From positions 44,391,501 through 44,455,500 of the forward strand of contig JAYKYS010000001.1 of the NCBI GenBank assembly GCA_036924285.1: DNA of 64,000 nt, read 5' to 3'. This document shows, in pieces, positions 12,211 to 22,985 of this stretch (positions within the stretch are counted from its first letter, which is position 1; the number at the start of each line of letters is the position of its first letter). The position numbers were made by a program, and so were the translations under genes. The DNA is from Asterella californica. Taxonomy: Eukaryota; Streptophyta; Marchantiopsida; Marchantiales; Aytoniaceae. The notes under the pieces are model-generated. The model made no database searches. It was not told the origin of the DNA and was given only the letters and a program-made list of their open reading frames with translations.

Positions 12211-12679
12211 CCATGGGGTCATGAGTTTTATGTCACAAGTCGTAGGTACGAAGATTAGGCGACATTCTTGAGTACCAGTCACCGTATCCTCTTGCGAATG
12301 GGGAAGAGAAAGAGTTGCTTCTTCGGATGAAAGTGCAAGAAACAGCTCTGTTCGACAGAGCTTCAGTTTTGAAGTGAGACCTTATGAACTGTACTTTTAA
12401 ATGCCACAATCTTGTTATCTCAGTCTGTCAGGCTGCAAAGGCGGCCATGGGGTCATGAGTTTTATGTCCCAAGTCGTAGGTACGAAGATTAGGCGACATT
12501 CTTGAGGACCAGTCACCGTATCCTCTTGCGAATGGGGAAGAGAAAGAGATGTTTCTTCAGATTAAAGTGCAAGAAACAGCTCTGTTTCGTCAGAGCTTCA
12601 GTTTTGAAGTGAGACCATATGCAACTGTACTTTTAAATGCCACAATCTCCTTATCTCAGTCTGTCAGGCTGCAAAGGCA
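12211..12679. repeat. 234-bp tandem duplication, two copies
   Basis: Copy 1 starts at the CCATGGGGTCATGAG at 12211, copy 2 at 12445. They match nearly base for base with a few substitutions and small indels, and both end near 'cagtctgtcaggctgcaaagg'. No ORF spans the pair convincingly. Confidence 0.85.
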
Positions 12680-14110
12680 TGAAACAATGTATACTCTCCG
12701 TGTAACTCCAAGTTCCTATCTTGGACCATAGGATTCACGCCATAATAATCATTTGATTCACGTTCGTCTGTAGATTTTCAGAAGTCCAAATAAGTCCATA
12801 CTGGGTCGAGACTCTTGCGATAGGATGTTTACGGACTAGAGATGACGAGATGAAGCTGTGAAGCTGTTTACGGACTAAAGATTTTCGATCCACATAATAC
12901 CCCTTCATTTATTTAGAGGAAGATGAAGTTCTCCTCTTTCTCCTGTGTCACCAGCATCGTTCCAAAACATGCACTGAGCACCAACGCCGTAATGATTAGG
13001 TTAGAGACACCTTCTACCAGTCCTGTGCCAGTCTTACTGACAAAACATAAGGACACAGTCTGTCAAACTTTACATGTTCAAGAATTGCAGAACTTGTGTG
13101 GAATGAACGTACCTAGCAGAAATCAGTAGCCTAAATACGAGGGTTATATTGGAAACGTATTGATCTCAAAGCCACGTCCTTACGACTGTCACGAGAGAAT
13201 GGACATTCCGAACAGAGTTTATGAAGGTGCTCGTCAGTTCTTTCGTTCATCTATTGGGAGGTGGTAAGGCGCCTAGAAGTTTCAATGTCCTTAATGTTTC
13301 AAAAGCAAAGCATTCCGTTCACGGATTCCCCCTTTTCATAAGTAAGATCTTTCTGGCTTAGTGCTGTTTACTACTAGACCTTTGATCGGGGGGTCAGGGA
13401 AGTCAGGAGTCAAAGCTTGCCAGTATGAGCTCCAGATCCCGAAATTGACATATACAGCGGAATCAAAGGCTGAAGAAATTCTCTTGTCAACATGATCATG
13501 CTAGCTTCGTGAAAGAGAAAACAGGAACGACCTCCGATCGACAGGAGAGATTTAGGAGACGTCTCACTGGATGCAACGGCCACCTGATACATCTGGTTAA
13601 GCAGTGGACAAGTGATCTCTACGAGGAAAATTATGAGAAGCATTATAATATATGATCATGGCCACGTTTCGAAGGCTACATTAACGGTAACCATAAACAA
13701 AGCACCAGGTGGGACTTAGCATGGATTCTGCAGGGTGGAGTATATATAGCATTCGGAAGAATGCCAATTCACAAGCTGCACCAGTTCCTTCTGGATCTTC
13801 CATCTCAGCCTCAGCTCGTACGTTTGAGCTCTGGCTCCAGACTTCCCCACAACTGTATGCTTGAAAAAAGTTTGACACGTAGCTTTGAGTTCGATTGACT
13901 GTCCAGTTTCTAACTCTTTCATCGCAGGTTTGCATTGCCTTGTCCACGTCTATCAGCGTTGATGTTCCTTACGTACCGAAATGATCATGTGCAGGAAGGA
14001 GAGTCTGATCAATTGCTCCGATCGGACTACCTTCGGCTGGGAACGAGAGCAAGGTCCTTAACGTTTTGAAAGATTAATCAGTACACTCTCAGGTCGTCAA
14101 AGTCATCGTA
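12680..14110. other. Intergenic, upstream of the peroxidase
   Basis: Contains short ORFs only (for example 13681-13947 on the minus strand), none of which I recognise. A TATATATAG at about 13742-13750 could serve as a TATA box on the plus strand, but it is about 360 bp from the peroxidase ATG, so the link is uncertain. Confidence 0.4.
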
Positions 14111-15642
14111 ATGGCTTCAGAGAGTTCGACATGGGTTCTCAGTCAGGCTCGTCGTACAGTGATGTCCACCCTTCTTCTGCTAGTAGCAGCAGCTGTATCG
14201 AATGCAGAGCTGACAGAGAACTTCTATGATGCTACCTGTCCACAAGCGGCATCCATCATTGAATCAAAAGTGGGTGAGTTTGTGGATGCGGATCGAGGAC
14301 TGGCTGCAGCTCTCATGAGACTACACTTTCATGACTGCTTCGTCGAGGTAAGTGAAGTACAAATCCAATTGCAATGTGAGACCTGGGGATCGGGAAGTCC
14401 GGATTATGAACATGTCCATCGATCGTTTCACCTTCTAATGAAGGGAGAGATCCTGCATGCATGCGCAGGGTTGCGATGGATCCGTGCTTCTCAATTCAAC
14501 TCAGGATATGTTGGCTGAGAAGGATGCACTGCTGAACAAGGGATCCTTGAGAGGATTCGAGCAGATCGACGAAATCAAGATGGAGCTCGAGTGTGCGTGC
14601 CCTGGCATCGTCTCATGCGCCGACATTCTGGCAGTTGTAGCCCGGGATGCCACAGTAAAGGTAAGTTGTAACTCATCCGCTGACAGTCGGAACAGATCTC
14701 AAGGGAGAACTCATTCTAATACGTTGAATTTAACCGCCAGTGCTTGCATAAGAAATTAAAAAGGTGGTCTTCTAATTAGAAGAAAGCCCGAAAGAATTTA
14801 TATAACAATATAATAATGTGATGAGTGCAGGTCGGTGGCTGGAGCTGGCCTGTCCTTTTGGGCCGTGTAGATGGGGCAGTTTCCATCGCGGACGATGTCA
14901 ACGGCAGCTTACCGAACCGTAGAGACAACTTCACTCAGCTCGTCTCTACGTTCGCCAAAGTAGGACTGGACGCTAAGGATATGGTTATCCTCTCAGGTAA
15001 ACTGACTATACCCATATACATGACTAGAGTACGAAAGCTTAGGATTTTCATTGATCATAAGTGCTCTGAATCGAAACTGACTCCAACGAGGACAGCAAAT
15101 TAAATCATTTGACGAAACAGAATTGACAAACTCATAGCTAGTGGAGCACATTTGTGCTCCACATGAAACTTTGAAGTTTCATGATTAGCATTTTAGGTTC
15201 ATAATCACTAACGAGTGCTAATGTGTGCTCTGCAGGTGGACACTCGATCGGACAAGTGCACTGTGGAGCATTTTTCGAGCGTCTGTATAACTTTCAGGGT
15301 CTTAACATTACCGACCCGTCCATCGATCCCGAATTCGCTGACTCTCTCAAGGCTCAGTGCCCTCAGACCCGTCCTTTCGGCTTCATGGCTTTGGATGCCA
15401 CCAACGGAACGTTCGACTCCACTTACTACTTGGACCTTTTGACCAACAAAGGACTCCTGGAGTCGGACGTAGCACTTTTGAGCGATCCTTTGGGTGTAGA
15501 GTATGCCCTCAAAGCTGTGTATGATCCCCAGTCGTTTCTGGTCGAGTTCGGATGGGCAATGGTTAAGATGGGCAGCATTCCTGGCACTTCTCCATACGGA
15601 TGGAGAAAGCACTGCGCCTTCGTTGAACCAAAGCAGTTTTGA
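14111..15642 (+). CDS. Class III secretory peroxidase
   Basis: Four exons: 14111-14347, 14469-14660, 14831-14996 and 15236-15642. Introns have GT...AG ends with phases 0, 0 and 1, giving 333 residues. This is the classic plant class III peroxidase gene structure and length. A signal peptide covers about residues 1-32. Then come NFYDATCP, the distal haem site [25 protein letters not shown], and the proximal-His box reading GGHSIG. All eight cysteines expected for four disulphides appear to be present. The enzyme would be secreted and oxidise phenolic substrates with H2O2 in the wall or apoplast. The first donor (GTAAGT) and the last acceptor (TGCAG) are strong. The ORF is intact, so the gene is probably functional. 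Confidence 0.95.
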
Positions 15643-17189
15643 GTACTGATGATTCCCTGCATCAAGAAACTGTCAGTGAGCTGAACATCACACTGCGGGA
15701 CAATACAGAAATAACATTCTTCTTCCTTCCAAACGATAGCAGTAGATTTGTGATAAAGAAGCTGGAAATCCATGATCCACATTGGACCATGTTGTTATGT
15801 CGTCCCATGCATAGCAGTACGTAGTGATGAGTGTTACTTAGAGGCACTTGAGATACAAGGCTGTGCACAGTGTTTCAAGCTAAAGTTCTCATTCTTTGAT
15901 CGGTCCCCAGGCCACTCTTGTTACTTACACTTCAGTGAGTTTAGTAAACATGATAATAAAGTCGAATCGGATCCTTATTAACTCTCAAGACTCTCACTTG
16001 TCTCTCAGGTTAAAGTAATGTATAAGCACACCTAGAAAGAGCACTGAAAGAGCACTCACATTAACAGTTGCGAATTACTCGCAGTTCTCGTAGTTAATTG
16101 TACTTGTGTCTGCGGAATTGAAAAGGTATAGTCGTAGGCAGTTGAAGGGACCCCTAACAGTTTCCTAACCCATTCTATTCATAGCGGGCGTTAGTTGTGA
16201 GAGGAAGTTCGAAGTGTCACTCATGTTCCGATCTCGGGGACACAAGCTTTCATGGGTGACTATCTCAAGTCACAGGAAACCATGACTGCTCATCCCGCTG
16301 CAGTCCAGGTTCAACTTTTCACAGTGATAGAAATTTTACAAACGACAAAATATATGTTTACTCTGCAGTACTACAGTCGAGGCTAAAAGCTGATGTAAGT
16401 GTCCCATGAGACTAGTCAGTTCTTTTCAGGTTGAAGTCCAGGTGTAGCAGCCTGTTGTCCCGGACAACCAACCGAGTCAAGTTAACATAGTTAACAAGTA
16501 AAAGTTTCCCTTTAGCATACATTTAACAATTGAAGCTCACTCGATCTTAACTCCCTTGATTTGTACACGTAACTGACGACTATATGCATGCAAGATCAAC
16601 TTGGGAAACTTTTGCTCCTACATCTTTTGTTACCATAAAAATGTAAAATGTAAAAGTTCTATAATAGCTGTAAAATTGAAAGGGAAATATTTTTCAACGG
16701 CTGAGAAAAATATAGCCGTAACTTTTTAGCTGCTGACTTTGTATATAATCTTCGCTTATTTTGAATCCCCTTGTGAGTGGACACTATGATCTCTTCACTA
16801 ATTATTTGTAATTTCTGACATCTGAAATAATTACCCTGAGTAGTAAATTTCTCTACTGCAAAAGCAAACAAGAAAAACTAGTGAAATCGAATAAGAAAAC
16901 ACTCTCAAAGATCTAGCTGAAGATGTAATTCTCTCATGTGGATCAAGAATCTTACACAAAGGTTTCAACATTGACACCCCTTACTATACTAAATTGTTAA
17001 AAAAATATAATTTATTATGTGTTAAATAATAATCGCACCTAGAGTTGTGAAACGATATAGAAATAATCCATGTAGCAAGCATTGACAGTGGATGATGACT
17101 GTCTAGTTGTTGATTGAAGATGGAAGGGATTGAATGATAGATGGAAGGGATTGAATGATAGGAGTTGGTAGACTTATATGTGGTGATAC
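15643..17189. other. Non-coding stretch after the peroxidase
   Basis: No convincing ORF. A 23-bp direct duplication ('gatggaagggattgaatgat') lies at about 17120-17162, next to the copia relic. The rest is unremarkable AT-rich intergenic DNA. Confidence 0.45.
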
Positions 17190-18340
17190 TTGGACTCCTG
17201 GAGTGTGGTTGTAATCAATAATGAATCAGACTGGATGTCTCCATCCATTGGTCAGTCTCTTTCTGGAAGTGAAACATTATTAAGGAGAGACTCCTCCTCA
17301 AATACCACATCACGTGATACAAATAAGTGTCAATCATTGAGACCTTACAACTTATATCTCTTACTTTGTGAGGTGTATCCAAGTAGAATACACTCATAGG
17401 TGCAATCATCAAGTTTGCTCCTAAGGTGAACTGGAACTTGAGCATATGCTTTACAACCAAATACTCTCAAATGAGAAATATCTTGTTTGTGATTATGCCA
17501 AAGTTCATATGGGGTCTTATTGGGAGATATTGCTTTTGTGGGACTGGGATATTATAAATATATGGCAAAAGTTATAGCCTCACATCAGTAGGGTTTAGCT
17601 AGCTTGGCTTCATGAAGCATACAGTGAGTAGAATCAAACAAGGTGCAATTTTTACGTTCAACAATCTCATTTTGTTGTGAGATATAAGTAGTGGTTAGTT
17701 GACGTTGAATACCATGCATAGTTGAATATGCATTAAATTCGGATAATAAGTACTCTCCTCCTTGGTCAGATCAAAGAGTGGAAATTTTTCGTTGGGTTTG
17801 TGTTTCAGCCCAAGTATGGAATTCCTTGAACGCAACAAAACTTTCACTTTGTCGTCGTAATAGACATAAAGACACAATATCGAGAGTAATCATCAATATA
17901 AGTGATATAATTTTCAAAACCACTAAAAGTGATAGCGGTCATCCGGCCACTGAGGTCAGAAGAATGAGCACAAACAGAAGTGTAACGTGTAGTAGCTTGC
18001 TTGGGAAATTTAAGTCGTGCGTGTTTGCCGTGTAAGCAAGTGGAGCACGTGTGCGAAATCATTTTCTTGAGATTAAGCCCAGGTACACCGCTATTGTGCA
18101 TAAGCTGCTGGAGCCGGTTAATGCTAATATGACTTAAGCGACAATGTCATAGATGTGTTGTTTTTCCAGGAACGCTGAGATTAACATCGGGAGCCAGAAA
18201 TAAATTTGGAGCAAGTACTTTAAGAAAATGCAAGAGAGAAGATGATAATAATCGAGGTGCAATTACTTCCTATTTATAAAAAAATAAGCTGGATTGCATA
18301 ACCATAGTGAAGGCATACCAACTGACATCAAGAAGAATTT
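17190..18340 (-). pseudogene. Ty1/copia integrase relic
   Basis: Broken minus-strand reading frames contain a GAG-pre-integrase His/Cys motif (CSTCLHGKHARLKFP), the integrase start DLSGRM...YITYIDDYSRY, a later stretch reading ...NEIVERKN-like text around 17700, and the downstream region SHLRVFGCKAY-type near 17450. These occur in the right order for Ty1/copia integrase, but with several frameshifts and stops. No RT, LTR or target-site duplication could be found, so this is a fragment. It differs from the copia element at 40860-53435. Confidence 0.75.
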
Positions 18341-18719
18341 CAGTTGGTGTGGTCAATTGAGTGGTCATGAAACACCATGGTAGAGTTGTGAACTAGGTGC
18401 CACTCCAACTGCATCTATAGTAGATTTAGACTTTCTGAGACTTTCCGGAGTCATGTAGCTGTCCTCGACTGTCGCATGAAGAGGTAAAAAGGATTGATGA
18501 GAACTGAATGTGCATGAGAACTTGTGATCTCTTTCAGAAATCTGTTCCTGACCTCGATCATAATTGAATCGATCAGAATGCAATTCGAGGGTCCATGGAA
18601 ATTCGTACACACTTGGGACAAGAGAGCACTCATGATAATCGTGAGAGATGAAGTGTGACATCGTTGATAGAAAGATGTAGACTGTACTCCACGAAAGAAG
18701 ACTTTGATGTTAAAATTGA

Positions 18720-19640
18720 AATTCGGTGAGGAAAGGACCTCGTGAATTCAGTTTGGGTGAAGTCGGTTGAGCAGATTTAGGAGACCGTGGCTCGATCAAG
18801 AGAGGAAATGAATGAACTTTATGTGAGGGTCTTTGGATTCCAGATGTTTGATATGCACCGTTGTCGTAGAGCCTGAAGTTTTGTCAGAGAATTGGTATCT
18901 AGTTGTAAAGAGGTACGGCGAGACCTTGGACCAACTTGATAAAACCCTTGTGCTCTCACTATCCAGTAGATCTGACTTTATCTCGACTATAGTATCTATT
19001 TGTCTCGATTTCTATTGACCTAACTTTATCTTAAGCGTAACACATGTGCATCACACAATACAACTAGATGTTCAATCATGCTCTAAAATACAAGAAATAT
19101 TCGTACATGATCAACATATGCCTTGGTTCACAGAAGCACTTTCAAACGGTCTCTTATATCGGCTTGTGCACTAACAATACTCTCTTTACTATTTTTCTCG
19201 ACAAACTATCTAAAATGCACGATTCTAACCTTCTATAATTTAACATTTCCACATCTTCAAATCACTAAAAAACACTCTCACACCTTCAAATTTTGAACCA
19301 AATACTTCAGACCTCAAACTTAACACAAGATAATCATCCTCATCAAGCAATAGAGACACGAAAATACACAAGATTCACTACAAAGTCAATATAATGACCT
19401 TGAAGCGATCCACGATGGAAAATACGACAAAGGAAAAATGAGGAAGCCATCACTTGATTACAATATTCATCACCAAAGTTCTTCACGATCCACGCACGTT
19501 AATTAATAATGATTACTTATTATTACCTCCATATCAACTTTATCGTGAGACGTTTCTTTCTTTTGGAGATGTCAAACTTTATAGACTTAGATCTTATATC
19601 TATATCAATTTTTACTTCTGCGCCGTCCCGTCAAAATTTC
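18720..19640 (-). repeat. Second old LTR-like copy
   Basis: Diverged counterpart of parts of 8040-9700 in the same orientation. Shared blocks include a 'taacttttcttaag' type segment, 'acaatactctctttactatttttc' and 'gaagccatcacttgatta'. It lacks the 0.9 kb found in the middle of the first copy. It may be a remnant LTR or solo LTR; no coding sequence lies beside it. Confidence 0.5.
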
Positions 19641-20367
19641 TCATCTCAAGCTTGGACTTTATAATGATTTGCAAATCGTTCTCCATTGTCATTTCTTGTC
19701 TTTAGACTGTGATCGGTCCCTTCCATTACATCGATTATGAAAGAAGTTGGTTGATTTTACGTGATTCCAACTCTTCTGTTTTCTCCTATCCAAAATTTCT
19801 GCAGTCTCTGTTGGATCCTCATCTTCTGAAGCCAACTGTACATGCTCTGTACCGTCTGAACTGCATCCACTGCATTTGTGAGGACTTCCAACCGTGTTTT
19901 TTTTATTTGGATGTAAACACTTTCCTTACCCATCTGATGTTGTTGCGAAGAGCGGCGAGAGCTAAACGTACCATCGCTGCACCACCTGCGACTGGTACAT
20001 GAAGAGTTCTAATGCCCAAACTACTGAAAATGTCCGTGACCGTCAACTGCCGCGAGAGGAGACATTGACATGTGTTACTGATCACCTTGTGTCAATTTCT
20101 ACAGAATGAGTGCACCGGCTGTAGAAAAAAAGCTACGGAGCCGTCAGTAACTTTATTGTTTTTGGGGGCAAAAAACAACAGCGAGTGCATCCGAGGACAG
20201 TGTAGCATTCTGATACAACGATCGCTGAGTCTCATCTACGTGACTTGCTGTCTATCTGTAAGCTTTTTTCATCGCTATCTATTATCGCTATCCCTATCAG
20301 TCTTTGTACAGAAGGAAACTCCAAGACATAGAAAATAAAACGCTGGAAGGCAGCAGAAATGTTTAGT
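19641..20367. other. Intergenic stretch, no gene recognised
   Basis: Short ORFs on both strands (for example 19903-20085 minus) with no recognisable motif. It could hold 3' untranslated sequence of the minus-strand gene ending at 20368. Confidence 0.35.
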
Positions 20368-21353
20368 TTACGAGACAGTTGGACTGGCTGTAGTAGTTGT
20401 TCTGAGTGCGTGCTCGTTGTTGTTGACTTCGACGGCCGTGGCACCTACAAGATGGCAGAAAGCATTGTTAGTGGTTTAGAGAAGAAGTGTATGACTAGAT
20501 GGTTCAGAAAAACAAGACAAACAATGACATAGAGAAAATTTATCGACGTAATCTGTAAAACGTCTGCTGGCTGACAAGTTCCTTTCTAGAGCGCTACATA
20601 TAGACACGTAGTCCGGAAGAGCGTTCACGACTTGGAAATTAGACACCGTCCGGTTACCTTGAACTGTTGGAGAGGTCGCAAGTATGTATTCCTCCTCCTC
20701 TACAATATTAGCATTTGCTTGCTCGTAGTGAAACAGCATGCACGCGTCTGAGCAAAAGAAACGTTATCTATATCTGCAATGGTGACAGTTTCTGATCGAA
20801 TGATAGCTTTCCACAGTGAGTCGCTATGTACCTCCGTATACCGCACGTCATGAACCACCTGCAAGACGGTGTGTACTTACCGGAGTGTATCATAGATCTC
20901 AAACATGTTCTTAGAGTCATACCTAATGGATGTCTGCTACGATACTTATTAAACTGCAAGGCACGTTGGAGGATATTGATGTAGTTCAGCTCCACCTGGT
21001 TTTTCATATCTGCAACACCGAGCAAAGTAAATAAATCTTCTCCGTCCTCGAGCATGACGGTTAGAGATATTTTTCATGGCTGATTGGTGATGTAGTTCGT
21101 CTTTGTCCTTCTTACAGTATCTGATCATTCCAACTAAGATATGGAGTCCTCTGTTACTGAGTAGTTTCATGCAAACTTCTCCGCCTACAAGTCTGTCAAG
21201 ATCCTTCCATCTCAAAACGACCAAGAGTCGTTGTTTTATCTTTACAGTGCGCACGTTTTTTTGAGATCGGATTAGCTGCTGCAAATTTTTCGGATCGCTC
21301 GTTGCTAATACACTAAAAAAATCGAAGAGCCAACAACTCAGCGGCAGAAGCAT
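20368..21353 (-). CDS. Small spliced gene, unrecognised
   Basis: I joined four exons: 21353-21116, 21009-20923, 20747-20658 and 20444-20368. Each junction has a GT donor (GTAAGA, GTATGA, GTAACC) and an AG acceptor (GTTGCAG, TTTTGCTCAG, CTTGTAG), and all three introns are phase 1. The result is one open frame of 163 residues ending in TAA. The first part is helix-prone (LRWKDLDRLVGGEVCMKLLS, then NYINILQRALQF); the tail is acidic, then Thr/Ser-rich. I do not know the family. The start is uncertain: the ATG at 21353 is the first in frame, but a TTTTTTTAG just downstream could instead be an acceptor, meaning further 5' exons exist. It could also be a pseudogene fragment. Confidence 0.5.
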
Positions 21354-22985
21354 TTATGAAATTTACACCTTGCTGCCACAGAGGAAAACTAAACAAAAGC
21401 ATACACTAACAGCACGAGAAGAAAAACTGTGACAGTTCCAGCCGAGAGGAACTCGAATCGGCTCGACGGCACGACGAGTCCGTGCACGAAACCACAGGGG
21501 AACGACCGAAGTCCGTGGCATCATTTTTCAAGCGTGCTGTGTGCAAACAACACAAAAGAATACGCTACAGTTTCGGGGCTTCATAAAAACATAAATTAAT
21601 GTTATATCCTTTCCTATGAGAATGGTTGTAGCATTACGTAACTGAACACCTCCTCCTAACTCCAACTGTACAATGAGTGAATAAGCATTCTCGATCAACT
21701 TTGATATTTTTGCTCTCTTTATGTTATTTAACAAATATTATAACTATTATATGAATATTCTTGATTGAATTTAATAGAAATATTAGATAACATTAAATAT
21801 TAAATGTTAGTTGTTCCAGGAACCATGGAAACATGAATAGAAAATCCATAAGTGGAATGAGAGACTTTGTGCTTCAGAGAGTACAATTGCGGAACCTACT
21901 GAACTAAACAATTCATTTATAAATATATTAATTTATTATCTAACCCTTCCCGTACGAAGGGTTAGGTAATAAATTAAGCTTGCAGCACTATTCCATCTTC
22001 AGATGGAGGTGAATATGCATGCCTTCAAATGAAAAGGAATTTTACATGCGATAGTCAGTGCGACCTTCGGGACGGTGACCTATCGACCAGCTGTACATGT
22101 CTGGACCTACGCTCGGCCGAAATCTTCCATGAGTCCATGCCTGGCCGCTCTCTCTTCTCTCGGGTGTGCTACCCCGCTGTTATTCTCACCAAATATATAT
22201 TTTCGACGCTTCGAAGATCGTGATCGCCTCGCTCCTCGAGCATGTCTCGTCGGCCTTCGTTCGCCTTTTCTTCGGGTGTAAGAGTTTCCTTCGGTTCTGC
22301 CGCGCGTGGTGTGATCAGCAGTGTCAGCAGCAGGGTTGCTGTTGATATTATTTTGTGAACATTCGTTATCGTGGTAATATGGACGTAGTTTGTGAGGTGG
22401 GAGTGTTTTCGCGTCCTCACGCGATGATATCGGGTTGACGGGAGACACATTCGCTTCCTACTTCAAGATTTTATTTTCCAGAGAACGTTGCTACGGTCGA
22501 GGACATTCTCTATTTCACCGACTTCCCCTATTCGGACAGGAATCACATGATTTATATCCTATCATATATACGGTCGTGGAGGTTACTACTATAGTACTTG
22601 GCTCCTTTCTTAATCTGCAACTCTCATCCCTTTATCACCACTTTAAGATTCATGCCTACCTTTCTCGCGCTATTCTCCATTTTGCCGTCTGGATACCGTT
22701 TGAATGATTTAGTGAACAAATTGTTTATTATTCTTTCCCCAAACTTACTTAGTCTAGACATACGAGGACATAACCTTAATATTCTTTAACAGCGATTGTG
22801 GGGGCCCCAATCTGATACCGCAAAACGAGAGAGTCAGTTGATCTCATTTCACGGTACGGATCACACTTGGTGATAATGTTCGTGCGGATTTCATTTTCTA
22901 CAATGCTTTGTTTACAAGAAGAAAGATGTTATTGCGTCCGGATGTGAAATTCATCTATTGATTAATTATAAGGTCGAAGCAAAAT
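21354..22985. other. Intergenic stretch, no gene recognised
   Basis: A short inverted pair ('taacccttcccgtacgaagggtta') lies at about 21941-21966. ORFs at 22029-22450 exist on both strands over the same bases and look like chance open frames in GC-richer DNA. 3' untranslated sequence of the large minus-strand gene may extend in from 22986. Confidence 0.4.

Noticed and set aside
11862..12282. Minus-strand ORFs upstream of the 234-bp duplication
   Set aside because: Mutually overlapping frames without motifs or plausible starts.
22029..22450. Overlapping ORFs on both strands
   Set aside because: Open frames on both strands with no motif, splice support or repeat; probably chance.
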